From a virus: 64,000 nt of DNA. A program made the translations under genes and the position numbers. Below, in pieces: positions 23,681 through 32,073 of the stretch; within the stretch, counting starts at the first letter, position 1, and each line of letters begins with the position of its first letter. The notes beneath the pieces are model-generated. The model saw only the letters and a program-made list of their open reading frames with translations. It ran no database searches and was not told the DNA's origin. Where the stretch lies: the IMG/VR virus record IMGVR_UViG_3300032236_001129, positions 1-64,000 of that record, one strand, 5' to 3'.

Positions 23681-24010
23681 ATGCGCAAGCTGCTGTTACG
23701 TACTAAAAAGGTGGCTGAACAAATCAATCGCCTTATGTTTGAGGAATATCAAGATAACCAATTCGAAGAAAGTCAAACTATGCGCTCATATAGCGCAGGT
23801 ATCATTGACGGCCTTGCATTGGCTTTAACTGTGATATCAGACACACCGGAGAAACTAGCTCCTTCATTCCCTCTAAGCATCTCGTTCTATGAGGAGGATG
23901 ATGAGTCTTGTACCATCGCTGCTAAGCAAGCACGTGTAGAAGCTATGCGTGAAAAGGTATTTGACTTACAGAATCAACAGAAGTTATCATTATTCTATGA
24001 GGAGGTGTAA
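23681..24010 (+). CDS. 109-residue hypothetical protein
   Basis: AAGGAGGG precedes the ATG. Helical, slightly acidic (MRKLLLRTKKVAEQINRLMF...; MREKVFDLQNQQKLSLFYEE). Unknown. Two bases separate it from the next ATG. Confidence 0.7.
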   Translation: MRKLLLRTKKVAEQINRLMFEEYQDNQFEESQTMRSYSAGIIDGLALALTVISDTPEKLAPSFPLSISFYEEDDESCTIAAKQARVEAMREKVFDLQNQQKLSLFYEEV

Positions 24011-24012
24011 CT

Positions 24013-24747
24013 ATGGCTGTTGACTGGCAATGGGCTAATGACTTCTTATCTAGAGGTCGTAAAAAGTATGAACGCCCCTTGTATGACCGAGGTCTTCGCA
24101 TTTGGAAAGAAAACAAATGGGATCCCGATAGCAATATCCACGTAGGTTGGAAGTATGGTGGCAGTGGCAATGCATTTGTTATCTATCACAAAGATGGCAC
24201 TACAACTATTCAAGGCCATCAACAACCTACTCATTGGGGTGGCAGTTGGCTTCCATTGCGTAGCTATTCTGTTCGCTTTACTATCCAACGCTATGCCGGT
24301 ATTCAGGTATCACAACGCAATTGGCAATATCATCTTACAGAAGATGATGCCCCGCTTACTCCACCAAAGATACAAGGTTGTAGAACTTGTAGACAAACTG
24401 GAAAAGTAGATGCTTGGTGTAACAGTCACAATTGTTACGATGGCGAAAAGGGTCCAGATGGCAAGATGCATTGTGAAACACATCCTGACGCACAGTTTCT
24501 AGGTGTTCAGTATCAATATCGTTGGCACGCATTACCTTGTGAGCATGGAAATCTTGATGGTCATATGGTGCCTAAAGCACAGACTTGCTATAGCTGTGGG
24601 GGCAATAAGAAGCGTGACTATGGCAGCAAGTATCAAACCACAATCTGGGATGGTTCCCCACTCAGACTGCGGGATGGAAAGATAATCAAATCAGCAGCAT
24701 CACTACTAGAAAGGATGGTGGCAGACTATGTCGACCCTGTCGGCTAA
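24013..24747 (+). CDS. 244-residue Cys/His-rich zinc protein
   Basis: GAGGAGG precedes the ATG. The N-terminal half is Trp/Tyr/Arg-rich, strand-type (PTHWGGSWLPLRSYSVRF). From about residue 120 there are repeated knuckles: GCRTCRQTGKVDAWC, HNCYDGEKG, HALPCEHGN and QTCYSCGGNKKRDYG. The CxxCxxTG and CxxCGG spacings recall DnaJ-type zinc fingers. Probably an RNA- or protein-binding zinc protein; the family is unknown. Confidence 0.7.
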   Translation: MAVDWQWANDFLSRGRKKYERPLYDRGLRIWKENKWDPDSNIHVGWKYGGSGNAFVIYHKDGTTTIQGHQQPTHWGGSWLPLRSYSVRFTIQRYAGIQVSQRNWQYHLTEDDAPLTPPKIQGCRTCRQTGKVDAWCNSHNCYDGEKGPDGKMHCETHPDAQFLGVQYQYRWHALPCEHGNLDGHMVPKAQTCYSCGGNKKRDYGSKYQTTIWDGSPLRLRDGKIIKSAASLLERMVADYVDPVG

Positions 24748-25222
24748 GTATGACCCACAAGCAGTACCAGTAAATGAATCAGGTAATATGACAGAAATCA
24801 ATCAGATTGTATTGTATGTAGGCTCCGGCTTACTACCACAGAATCTATTGCGTATGTCAACACAAACATCGGCTCTTCGTGATGCCTTTGTAGCCAACAT
24901 CGCCAGAACCAGTATGGTTGAGGGCGCACTCGCTACGTTCCTTGGCAAGCTCGTTACAATTGAAAATGTAATGACTGCTGAAGAAATTGCAGTATGTGAA
25001 TATGCCGCAACTTTGGCGTATATGACAAACAACATTGATCTCGTTAAAGAGATTCTGATGCGTGTACCACCTAAATCAGTTAACAGCTATCTTCAAACGT
25101 TATACACAGCTGTTGCAGTTCGTAAATGGTCATCAGAAATATTCAATGATGCGCTTGCTGAAGCTTCTACTCAGTCTCTCTATCGATGGGAAGCTGAGAA
25201 AGCTAACGTTATCAACATCTAG
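24728..25222 (+). CDS. 164-residue helical protein
   Basis: Starts inside the previous gene. An all-helical, Ala/Leu/Thr-rich protein (VEGALATFLGKLVTIENVMT, then AATLAYMTNNIDLVKEILMR), possibly helical-repeat-like. Carries motif copy 7. Not recognised. Confidence 0.65.
   Translation: MSTLSAKYDPQAVPVNESGNMTEINQIVLYVGSGLLPQNLLRMSTQTSALRDAFVANIARTSMVEGALATFLGKLVTIENVMTAEEIAVCEYAATLAYMTNNIDLVKEILMRVPPKSVNSYLQTLYTAVAVRKWSSEIFNDALAEASTQSLYRWEAEKANVINI
24857..24868 (+). repeat. 12-nt motif copy 7
   Basis: TCAACACAAACA in codon frame 1 (STQT) of the 164-residue gene. Confidence 0.8.
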
Positions 25223-25438
25223 TTTTGATAGTCCATATGGCTATCAAATGGAATGGGTTGGCTAAGCCTACCGCTGGTTAGACTGGCGTGATGCAAGAGA
25301 ACGAGTACGAAGCGAACAGCGGCACAGTTGCGTGTAACAACCGGTGCTGGTCTGCCTTCTAAAGTATGAGCTAGATCAAATAGTCCCTGCGAGGCATTGG
25401 GGGCAAGCCAATCCAATCCAATAAAGAAAGGAAACATC
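25223..25438 (+). ncRNA. Structured leader before the 86-residue gene
   Basis: Opens with the near-palindrome at 25224-25248 (TTTGATAG...CTATCAAA) just after a stop codon. Later it holds TTCTAAAGTATGAG and GAGGCATTGGGGGCAAGCC, shared with the leader at 22.1-22.4 kb, and ends AATAAAGAAAGG. The elements shared with the other leader suggest an RNA element used more than once in this operon. Confidence 0.4.
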
Positions 25439-25699
25439 ATGTGCCACGAATGTGGAGATGAAGAAGATGACATTCAGTTTAGTTCTGAGTTCATCGATGC
25501 TTTACAAGAACTACCTCCTGAAGAAAAGGAAAACGTTCTAGATGATATGCAAGAGTCCATCGCATATGTGATGGAGAAAGCAGAACAGCAAGGGTTCTTG
25601 TTCGAGTTGATTACATCTTGGCCAAGAACAAAGGTTGCTATGTATGAGGCAGCCGTAGTCATGGAGAAAAATATTCTCGATGATGGACACACACACTAG
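25439..25699 (+). CDS. 86-residue acidic helical protein
   Basis: Starts MCHECGDEEDDIQFSS: a CxxC at the very N-terminus, then three acidic helices (LQELPPEEKENVLDDMQ, AYVMEKAEQQGF). GAAAGG precedes the ATG. It lies directly upstream of the MoxR-type ATPase and could be a partner protein; this is inference from position only. Confidence 0.6.
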   Translation: MCHECGDEEDDIQFSSEFIDALQELPPEEKENVLDDMQESIAYVMEKAEQQGFLFELITSWPRTKVAMYEAAVVMEKNILDDGHTH

Positions 25700-25710
25700 A
25701 AAGGCACAAC

Positions 25711-27120
25711 ATGGAGATAGCAGTATTTACCGAGTCTTACGAACCAGGTATGGGTGCAAAGCGACGTCAAATCCTTATGGCACCATATGAGGGAGGCGTA
25801 AAAATCTGGTCACGGTTAACCGATGGAACTAAGGGCCCACACAATAAGTGGGAAGATACTTCATTGGCTGAGCTAAGTGACTTGGTTAGTAGCTCAGAGC
25901 AATTGACAAGGACCCCTGTTGGTGTATATGTTACGGCAGCAGATGAGAAGGCAATTGCAGACAAGGGTTACTCTCCTGTCTTAGGTACCAAGGCATGCAA
26001 TCAACATGCTAAGGCTGACCCAAATACAGATACAACTCCGTTCGCAGAAAAGCTCTGTGAACTCCACGATCAAATCCTAGTGGGGGATGATTCATTGGAT
26101 ACATATGTAATCGATAACCGACGTCAAGCTGGCGCTACAGTTCCATTGGTAATGCCAGTCTCAACACAAACAAACGAGGATGCTATGCCAACTGTTAAGC
26201 AATCTTCTGGTGGCAAAATTCTCAGCGTCAATCTTGCAACAGTTCCACGCAAGGAGCTAGCTGAGCGATATGTTCACCGTAAGATCTGGGGTCAAGAAGA
26301 CTTTGCAGTCTATGACCACGCACGTGCTAAAGGTACTAACATTCTTATCTATGGCCCAACTGGTCCTGGTAAGACTACATCTGTTGAAGCGTGGGCTGCT
26401 GAACGTGGCTTGCGCCTAGCAACAATCTCTGGTAATGCGTCTATGGAACCAAGCCAAATGACCGGCAAGTTCGTCTCTGATGGCGAAGGTGCGTTCATGT
26501 GGATTGACGGTCCCGTAACTGACGTAGTACGTAACGGTGGTGTTCTTCTGCTTGATGAGGTTAACTTCATCAATCCTAAGATCTATACCAACCTATATTC
26601 ATTGACCGATGGTCGTCGTAGCATTACTTTGCTTGACCATCATGGCGAGACTATTGAGGCTCACAAAGACCTCACTATCTTCGCTACTATGAATCCAGAT
26701 TACATCGGCACCACACCGCTCAACTTTGCGTTCCGCAATCGCTTCGACATTCAAATCCCATGGGATTATGACGATGCCGTTGAGGAGAAGTTGATTAGTT
26801 CTAAGGCTCTTCGTATCCTTATGAAGCAACTTCGCACAGAGGCTGCCAAGGGTCAATACGAGACTCCAATCTCTACCAACATGGGTATGGAGTTCATCGA
26901 CCTTATCGACTCTCTCGGCTATGAGTTTGCAGCCGAGAACTTCATTGCTCACTTCAGTACAGATGAGCAAGCCAGCGTACGCATGGTCTTCCAGACTCAT
27001 GAGCACAATGTCAAGTCTGACTTCGGTCTCGAAGCCAACATAAACATTGACCAACCTGCTGATAAGAGTCTTGATGATCGCCTGCAAGAATGGGCACAAC
27101 AAGTATCCGTTAACGTCTAA
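25711..27120 (+). CDS. MoxR/CbbQ-type AAA+ ATPase
   Basis: A 469-residue protein. Residues 1-150 form an unusual N-terminal domain with a WGR-like pattern (KIWSRLTDGTKGPHNKWED). The AAA+ core follows: Walker A GPTGPGKT (215-222), Walker B VLLLDEVN (278-285), sensor-1 TMNPDYIGT (Asn328) and arginines FRNRF (342-344). The order of these motifs and the TNLYSLTDG region fit MoxR/NirQ-type chaperone ATPases. Such ATPases work with VWA-domain partners to remodel or metallate target proteins; the VWA gene comes next, ten bases away. The substrate in this phage is unknown. Confidence 0.88.
   Translation: MEIAVFTESYEPGMGAKRRQILMAPYEGGVKIWSRLTDGTKGPHNKWEDTSLAELSDLVSSSEQLTRTPVGVYVTAADEKAIADKGYSPVLGTKACNQHAKADPNTDTTPFAEKLCELHDQILVGDDSLDTYVIDNRRQAGATVPLVMPVSTQTNEDAMPTVKQSSGGKILSVNLATVPRKELAERYVHRKIWGQEDFAVYDHARAKGTNILIYGPTGPGKTTSVEAWAAERGLRLATISGNASMEPSQMTGKFVSDGEGAFMWIDGPVTDVVRNGGVLLLDEVNFINPKIYTNLYSLTDGRRSITLLDHHGETIEAHKDLTIFATMNPDYIGTTPLNFAFRNRFDIQIPWDYDDAVEEKLISSKALRILMKQLRTEAAKGQYETPISTNMGMEFIDLIDSLGYEFAAENFIAHFSTDEQASVRMVFQTHEHNVKSDFGLEANINIDQPADKSLDDRLQEWAQQVSVNV
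26161..26172 (+). repeat. 12-nt motif copy 8
   Basis: TCAACACAAACA in codon frame 1 (STQT) of the MoxR-type gene. Confidence 0.8.
27035..27046 (+). repeat. 12-nt motif copy 9
   Basis: CCAACATAAACA in codon frame 2 (ANIN) near the 3' end of the MoxR-type gene. Confidence 0.8.
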
Positions 27121-27129
27121 GGAGGCTAA

Positions 27130-29016
27130 ATGCTTATAGATGAATTAGATGATTCTCCGTGGGGTGGAGATGCTCGTTCTGAGCAAGACCAAGAGCGCAT
27201 AGTTCAACTAGGTGCTTTATGTCGTGTGTATGAACAAGCTGACCGAGTTCTCACTGGTGACCCAGTCATAGTCAACGTCATGCCAGATGGCCCTGCGCCA
27301 GCGTGGTCTGACGGCGCTGCTATCTATATCAATCAGCAAGAAATTACTGATATGGATTTAGAAACGCTAACTCAAGTCACCGGCCTGAACTATCATGAGC
27401 TAGCCCATCACTTCTATACTCCTCGCAAGGGTACAGAGCTAATCAAGTGGGTACTAGCCAACAACTATATGGAATCCGCCAATATGCTCGAGGACCAGCG
27501 CATCGAGACTTTGCTATGCGCTCGTTATCCAGCTGTTGCTCCATATCTCACAGGTACAGTAGCTAGATGGCTTGGTGAGACTCCTGAGGAACGACAGGGT
27601 GTGTATGCTCTCATCCGTGGTCGCAGGTATCTGCCAGTAGAACTACGTGAAGCATATCGTGATGAGTTTGCATTCCCGGAACTCATACCTGCTATCGTAG
27701 ACATCGTAGACAAGTATCGTCTGCTTGCATTCCCACGGGACTACAAGACAGCACAAGTACTTATCCAACGATTCAATGACGAAGTACTCAAACCAATCCG
27801 TGGTGACTTTCCACAGCTATCTGGTGGTCCCAATGGATGTGGTCATCGTGATCCAACAATCAAGGGTCGTCCTGAACCTGGCAAGATGCAAGAGAGAGAT
27901 GCTCAGCGTGCCGGCAATATGGGCAAGCCAGAGTCTGTCTATATGCCAATTCCTAAAGCCAAGGATGATGCCAACACAAACAGCACGCCAGACAAAAGCA
28001 ATCCATCTACAATGCCTGCTCCTAACAGTGCAGCGGAAGCGCTTGCTATACGTGAGGCGATTCAACAATCTAATCAACCACCATCTCTAGAACCAGGCGA
28101 AGGCCATCATGAGAGCAAGGGTGGTGTTCCTGATAATCTCCAGAGTATCTTGGATAACACTATGGAGGATATCTACAACAACAAAGCAGTTCAACAGGAT
28201 ATCAAAGCCAAGCAGCGTGTAATCGTTGGTGGCGATGGTAAGTTCGATGCGTCTACTAAACATGGCAAATTCGACCTCACCGATGTCCCTACTGACACCA
28301 TCATCATGTATCGTGCGTTTGCCAAAGAGTTGGAGCGCCTGCGTGATGAGTGTGAGCCTGGCTGGAACAAGGGTGTACCTAGCGGTAAGCTCAACGTTCA
28401 GCGTGTAATCAATGGATGTGAGATCGACGAAGCCTTTGACCGCTGGGAAGAAGGTAATGATGGCGCCGACGTGGAAGCCGTTATTCTAGTAGATCGTTCC
28501 GGATCCATGGGCTCTGACAACAATGACCGCAATGCTTCTCTTGCATGCTGGACTATCAAGCGTGCGTTGGAAGCCATCGATGCTCCAGTTACCGTGTATG
28601 CATTCGATGACAGGTCAGAGGTTGCGTATACCCGCTCCGAGCGTGCCCACAAAACACGCTTCAAATTTATCTATGGCAGCGGTGGTACAAATCCGTATAG
28701 CTCGTTAATCGCAGCCGAGCAGCTGCTTATGTCTTCTCGTAAGAAGAATAAGATGCTGTTTATCATCACCGATGGTGCCTTCAATCATGAGAAAAATGAT
28801 GAAGTCATCCAACGTATTAGCCGTCGAGGTATCTTGACTGCTATGACTCTTATCATGCGTGATAGAGACTATGAGTACTACAGCAATCGTGGCGAGAGCG
28901 ATAAGACTTTCCGACACGATGCTGAAGTATATGGCCGTATCAATTCAGCCCGTGACTTAGTGCCGTTTGCTAAGGCTGTAGTAATGGGTGCAATCAAGAA
29001 GCGCAGAAGCGCCTAA
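27130..29016 (+). CDS. VWA-domain protein with N-terminal HExxH motif
   Basis: A 628-residue protein, partner of the MoxR-type ATPase. The N-terminal domain has YHELAHHFYTPRKG: His89-Glu90-x2-His93, the zinc metallopeptidase motif, with NMLEDQRIE (118-126) as a possible third-ligand helix. Residues 270-335 are a low-complexity linker. The C-terminal VWA domain has a complete MIDAS: DRSGS (455-459), GGT (Thr520) and TDGAF (Asp548). This resembles CobT-like VWA partners, but the HExxH region is unusual. AAGGAGG precedes the ATG. It may be a metal-dependent peptidase or a metal-binding remodelling factor powered by the ATPase; activity is inferred. Confidence 0.85.
   Translation: MLIDELDDSPWGGDARSEQDQERIVQLGALCRVYEQADRVLTGDPVIVNVMPDGPAPAWSDGAAIYINQQEITDMDLETLTQVTGLNYHELAHHFYTPRKGTELIKWVLANNYMESANMLEDQRIETLLCARYPAVAPYLTGTVARWLGETPEERQGVYALIRGRRYLPVELREAYRDEFAFPELIPAIVDIVDKYRLLAFPRDYKTAQVLIQRFNDEVLKPIRGDFPQLSGGPNGCGHRDPTIKGRPEPGKMQERDAQRAGNMGKPESVYMPIPKAKDDANTNSTPDKSNPSTMPAPNSAAEALAIREAIQQSNQPPSLEPGEGHHESKGGVPDNLQSILDNTMEDIYNNKAVQQDIKAKQRVIVGGDGKFDASTKHGKFDLTDVPTDTIIMYRAFAKELERLRDECEPGWNKGVPSGKLNVQRVINGCEIDEAFDRWEEGNDGADVEAVILVDRSGSMGSDNNDRNASLACWTIKRALEAIDAPVTVYAFDDRSEVAYTRSERAHKTRFKFIYGSGGTNPYSSLIAAEQLLMSSRKKNKMLFIITDGAFNHEKNDEVIQRISRRGILTAMTLIMRDRDYEYYSNRGESDKTFRHDAEVYGRINSARDLVPFAKAVVMGAIKKRRSA
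27971..27982 (+). repeat. 12-nt motif copy 10
   Basis: CCAACACAAACA in codon frame 2 (ANTN) within the linker of the VWA protein. Confidence 0.8.
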
Positions 29017-29028
29017 CCAACACAAACA
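29017..29028 (+). repeat. 12-nt motif copy 11
   Basis: CCAACACAAACA immediately after the VWA gene's TAA and running into the AAGGAGG of the next gene. Confidence 0.85.
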
Positions 29029-29038
29029 AGGAGGGTAT

Positions 29039-29230
29039 ATGTACACGATTTATGACAGCATCACGGAGTCTTTAGTTGAAGTCTTTAATGACTATGAGTC
29101 CGCACAAATGTTCCTACTACATCAGTCAGATAACCTAGCCGATGGTGGGGCTAATCTGTCTATTGAATACATTTCTACAGTACAAGAGTGGGCTATGGAT
29201 AATGGCATCAAATTGGAGGCGGTAATGTAA
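29039..29230 (+). CDS. 63-residue hypothetical protein
   Basis: MYTIYDSITESLVEVFNDYE...; AAGGAGGG precedes the ATG, so the earlier in-frame start at 28988 is rejected. Mixed helix-strand, acidic. Stop overlaps the next ATG. Unknown. Confidence 0.65.
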   Translation: MYTIYDSITESLVEVFNDYESAQMFLLHQSDNLADGGANLSIEYISTVQEWAMDNGIKLEAVM

Positions 29231-29550
29231 TGGGAGAAGTTATTAACTTCGGAGACTATCTAGCAGCAAAGCAAGCCAACATGACAGTCGGTCAGCTACG
29301 TGGCTCAAGAGAGTTGATGGATGAGCTTCTATCCGAGCTAACTCCTGAGCAACTAGCTAGTGACTATATTCTCTATGTGCCAGAGTCTGTGGACGATGTC
29401 TGGCCTAGAGAGTATCTCTATATCATGCCTGAAGATCTTGGCAATCCCGGCTGTAGTGAGTGCCAGCATCTTAACTGGGAGGTTGTAGAGGATGGCTATC
29501 AAGCCAGATGCAAAGACTGCAAACTAAACGCTTGGAGTGCACCATGGTAA
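29230..29550 (+). CDS. 106-residue protein with C-terminal zinc ribbon
   Basis: MGEVINFGDYLAAKQANMTV..., an acidic helical part (ELLSELTPEQLASDYI), then GCSECQHLNWEVV and ARCKDCKLNAW: two CxxC knuckles near residues 74-100. Translationally coupled to both neighbours. Unknown. Confidence 0.7.
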   Translation: MGEVINFGDYLAAKQANMTVGQLRGSRELMDELLSELTPEQLASDYILYVPESVDDVWPREYLYIMPEDLGNPGCSECQHLNWEVVEDGYQARCKDCKLNAWSAPW

Positions 29551-29993
29551 ATACATTTCTACCTTGGCCAGACATGAAACGAACAGCTAAATCCTTAGAC
29601 AACAAGAGACTTGGTAAGCAACGTGTAGAGGCGTTGCAAATTCTGAGGGCCAACTTGGGTCTAACTAAGGGATGGGTTAATCACCCGGCTGCTGTGATGT
29701 GGCGTGGTCACGAAGGTTATCTATATATGTACACAAATGCTATGTGTATAGAGTGGAGACAACGTGGCTATGAAGATAACGTACAAGCACGGCTGCAAGA
29801 GCTGTATGCAGAACATGACATACAAGGTTGGGACCCGCCATGGTGGTGGGGTAATGATGAGTTCCATTCATCACATCGTTCTAACCTAAAGCGTAAAGAT
29901 CCGATTTGGTATCGGTTTCGTGTACGCAAAGATATTCCGTACAAATGGCCTACACCTAGTATGTCATTCAGAACAACAGAAGGAAAAAAATAA
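29544..29993 (+). CDS. MSMEG_6728-family / pyrimidine-dimer glycosylase-like protein
   Basis: A 149-residue protein starting MVNTFLPWPDMKRTAKSLDN, then KRLGKQRVEALQILRAN, WVNHPAAVMWRGHEGYLYMY, PPWWWGNDEFHSSHRSNLKR. This is the pattern of an actinobacterial and phage family related to DenV-type pyrimidine-dimer DNA glycosylases. The early Thr and the Arg/Glu-rich helix could form the lyase site, so a role in repairing UV damage is possible. The start at 29544 overlaps the previous stop by seven bases. Confidence 0.75.
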   Translation: MVNTFLPWPDMKRTAKSLDNKRLGKQRVEALQILRANLGLTKGWVNHPAAVMWRGHEGYLYMYTNAMCIEWRQRGYEDNVQARLQELYAEHDIQGWDPPWWWGNDEFHSSHRSNLKRKDPIWYRFRVRKDIPYKWPTPSMSFRTTEGKK

Positions 29994-30190
29994 TGACCAT
30001 GTACAAAGTAACAATCCATGAACACAAGATCTACGATGCGTTCATTGAAGCACCAACACAGCAGCTGGCTATTGAAGAAGCTGAGAACCAAATTGTTGGT
30101 GAAGAAAATGCCAAGTGGCGTGAAGATTACAACGCTGGTTGGGCTGAAGTTGGCGAGGTTGAACTAGTAGAAGAGGAAGACTATGCCTAA
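29993..30190 (+). CDS. 65-residue acidic protein
   Basis: MTMYKVTIHEHKIYDAFIEA..., ends EVELVEEEDYA. A ferredoxin-like strand-helix-strand pattern is possible. Overlaps both neighbours. Unknown. Confidence 0.65.
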   Translation: MTMYKVTIHEHKIYDAFIEAPTQQLAIEEAENQIVGEENAKWREDYNAGWAEVGEVELVEEEDYA

Positions 30191-30716
30191 TTGGTGTGAC
30201 AACGCCATAATGATAAGAGGACAGAAAGATGAAGTACTCAAAGTAAAAGACTTTGTTACTGATGGTAACAATCCGTTTAGCTTTGAGAAAATCTATCCGT
30301 GTCCTCCTAAGTTAAGAAGTGAAAGCGCACCTAATAGAAACACACAAAGCTCTGAATTCAACACCAGTAAGTACGGGGCTAAAGATTGGTATGAATGGTG
30401 TGTTGATAACTGGGGTACTAAATGGGACTCATCTGAAACAGAGTTACTAACAGAACTGTTAGATGAAGACACATTACAAATAACCTGGAGCTACCAAACA
30501 GCTTGGGCTCCTCCCATCGGGGTATATGAGAAGCTGGCGGAGATGTTTCCCAACATAAACATTTTCGTTAACTTCGATGAATCCGGGATGGGATTCTCTG
30601 GTTGGAAATACTACAAGGATGGAGCTGTAGAGAAAGAAGAAGATTACGGCTCTTCCTACTACAGTATCAAGACCTTTATGGAACCAGATACTGATATATG
30701 GGATTGGTTAGATTAG
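30183..30716 (+). CDS. Api92-like / DUF1281-type protein
   Basis: A 177-residue protein with the family signature: MPNWCDNAIMIRG at the start, IYPCPPKL, then DWYEWCVDNWGTKWDS and the ITWSYQTAWAPPIGVYEKL region. This is the ferredoxin-like domain first seen in phage APSE Api92; its function is not established. It occurs on many plasmids and phages. Carries motif copy 12. Confidence 0.8.
   Translation: MPNWCDNAIMIRGQKDEVLKVKDFVTDGNNPFSFEKIYPCPPKLRSESAPNRNTQSSEFNTSKYGAKDWYEWCVDNWGTKWDSSETELLTELLDEDTLQITWSYQTAWAPPIGVYEKLAEMFPNINIFVNFDESGMGFSGWKYYKDGAVEKEEDYGSSYYSIKTFMEPDTDIWDWLD
30550..30561 (+). repeat. 12-nt motif copy 12
   Basis: CCAACATAAACA in codon frame 2 (PNIN) of the Api92-like gene. 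Confidence 0.8.
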
Positions 30717-30728
30717 AAATGGAGGATC

Positions 30729-30938
30729 ATGGCCAATGACAAGTTAACTACAAAACTACGAATACTCTATGAGGTAGATATTGCCAAGTGGCGTATTGAT
30801 GATCAAAACGAAATCGAGAACCGTGAGTGGTGTCTTTATGTGTATGACCGTAACCAAGAGCAATGGGTTGCAGTCAGTAGCTTAAACGCACCAGGCGAGG
30901 GAGCTTCGATTAGACATATTCACGTAGTAGAAGAGTAA
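30729..30938 (+). CDS. 69-residue hypothetical protein
   Basis: TGGAGGATC precedes the ATG. Strand-rich with aromatic residues (REWCLYVYDRNQEQWVAVSS). Unknown. Followed by a GC-rich hairpin. Confidence 0.65.
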   Translation: MANDKLTTKLRILYEVDIAKWRIDDQNEIENREWCLYVYDRNQEQWVAVSSLNAPGEGASIRHIHVVEE

Positions 30939-30957
30939 CCCCGGGCGCAATCCGGGG
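30939..30957 (+). terminator. GC-rich hairpin
   Basis: CCCCGG-gcgcaat-CCGGGG right after the 69-residue gene's stop. It has no U-run, so it is a pause or processing site rather than a clear terminator. About 80 bases of leader follow before the next gene. Confidence 0.5.
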
Positions 30958-31038
30958 TACTCGGCTAAATGGTGCAAACTCTGTCGTACTTAGAGCTAGC
31001 ATTAACAAGTATACCCTAGACACTAGAAAGGAGATCCA

Positions 31039-31278
31039 GTGTTTGAATTCGCTAACATGCGATTAAAAGATAAAAACATAAAGAAACTGGTCTCTGCTCT
31101 AGAGGAAGCCGGTCTGGACGTCTCAATGACGCCAGGCAAGCATCACATTAAGGTGGTCAATAGTGACACTAAACAGGTGGTATTCTTTGGACCTCAGTCC
31201 TTAGGAGACTTTAGAGCGGGGAAAAATATACTCAGAGACCTCAAGAAGGTGGGCTTTGAGTCAAACATCAAACTATAG
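31039..31278 (+). CDS. HicA-like small dsRBD-fold protein
   Basis: A 79-residue protein with a GTG start after AAAGGAG. Pattern: KKLVSALEEAGLDVSMTPGK, HHIKVVNSDTKQVVFF, NILRDLKKVGF. This is the helix-strand-strand-strand-helix order of HicA-type mRNA interferases, with GKHH at the catalytic-His position. No HicB antitoxin is next to it, so it may be an RNA-binding protein rather than a toxin. Confidence 0.55.
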   Translation: MFEFANMRLKDKNIKKLVSALEEAGLDVSMTPGKHHIKVVNSDTKQVVFFGPQSLGDFRAGKNILRDLKKVGFESNIKL

Positions 31279-31286
31279 GAGGAAGC

Positions 31287-31565
31287 ATGGCTAAGAAAGT
31301 AGATGCTACATTCAGTGTAGAAATCTGTAAGAACACGGAAAAAGGTGGTGCGTGGTTAGCTACATACACCATTACAGAAGATGGTGTGGAGAAGGGCTAT
31401 GTCAATGAAGCATGGTCTAACGCATCAGCTGCTAAACGATGGATTAAGTCCAAGGTTGTAGAACATACGCCACGTAAGTCCATCAAGCTTGAGATCACAA
31501 CCAAGGACTTAAATGACAAACCAACATGTATCAAGGGTCAACTAACATATAAAGTGGAGGCATAA
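31287..31565 (+). CDS. 92-residue basic hypothetical protein
   Basis: AGGAGGAAGC precedes the ATG. Strand-rich N-terminal half (DATFSVEICKNTEKGGAWLA), then a Lys-rich helix. Unknown. Confidence 0.65.
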   Translation: MAKKVDATFSVEICKNTEKGGAWLATYTITEDGVEKGYVNEAWSNASAAKRWIKSKVVEHTPRKSIKLEITTKDLNDKPTCIKGQLTYKVEA

Positions 31566-31789
31566 TGAACGTCAACATGGAAACTGCAGAGAAGGTTGCT
31601 GAACTAGGCAACATGACTATGGATATAGCTGAAACACTATCTGATCTACTCGGTGACGACGAGCTTGATTATATGATGCTGTTAGACGCTCTTGCTATAC
31701 ATGGCTACACCATTGAGAAGGCCAAGGGTGAGAATATAGCCAGCATAGCCTACATGTACGGCCTCTCATTAGAAGCACAGGATGCATAA
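31565..31789 (+). CDS. 74-residue acidic helical protein
   Basis: MNVNMETAEKVAELGNMTMD..., then ETLSDLLGDDELDYMMLLDA. Start overlaps the previous stop (TAATG); abuts the next gene. Unknown. Confidence 0.65.
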   Translation: MNVNMETAEKVAELGNMTMDIAETLSDLLGDDELDYMMLLDALAIHGYTIEKAKGENIASIAYMYGLSLEAQDA

Positions 31790-32065
31790 ATGGATATGGA
31801 GACAATACTTCCCCGGACATGTGTAGTGTGTCATGGCCGGGGTTACATCTTCCAAGGTAACTCGGAAGACTGGGACGTTACAGCATGTGATGCATGTGAT
31901 GATGAAGCGGGAGCTAACTATCTCCTAGCTGCTGACGCATACGACGAAATCGAGATGAAGATGGAAGAAAATGATGAGGAGCTTACCAAATGCCAGGGTT
32001 GTGGTGAGCCGTCTATGCTTGATGAGTTAGACCTAGATCTGCTCTGCGACTATTGCGCTGAGTAA
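31790..32065 (+). CDS. 91-residue zinc protein, last gene of the rightward operon
   Basis: Two pairs of knuckles: TCVVCHGRGYIF / ACDACDDEAG and KCQGCGEPSML / LCDYCAE. CHGRGY recalls the DnaJ zinc-finger repeat. Strongly acidic between the sites. Ends just before the bidirectional terminator. Confidence 0.7.
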   Translation: MDMETILPRTCVVCHGRGYIFQGNSEDWDVTACDACDDEAGANYLLAADAYDEIEMKMEENDEELTKCQGCGEPSMLDELDLDLLCDYCAE

Positions 32066-32073
32066 TCTCACAG

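Noticed and set aside
26599-27102. A 167-codon open frame on the minus strand
   Set aside because: It lies wholly antisense to the AAA+ domain of the MoxR-type gene, has no ribosome site, and reflects codon bias on the real strand.
31039-31278. A complete HicAB toxin-antitoxin system
   Set aside because: The HicA-like protein has no HicB-like neighbour; the next gene does not resemble an antitoxin, so only the fold is suggested.
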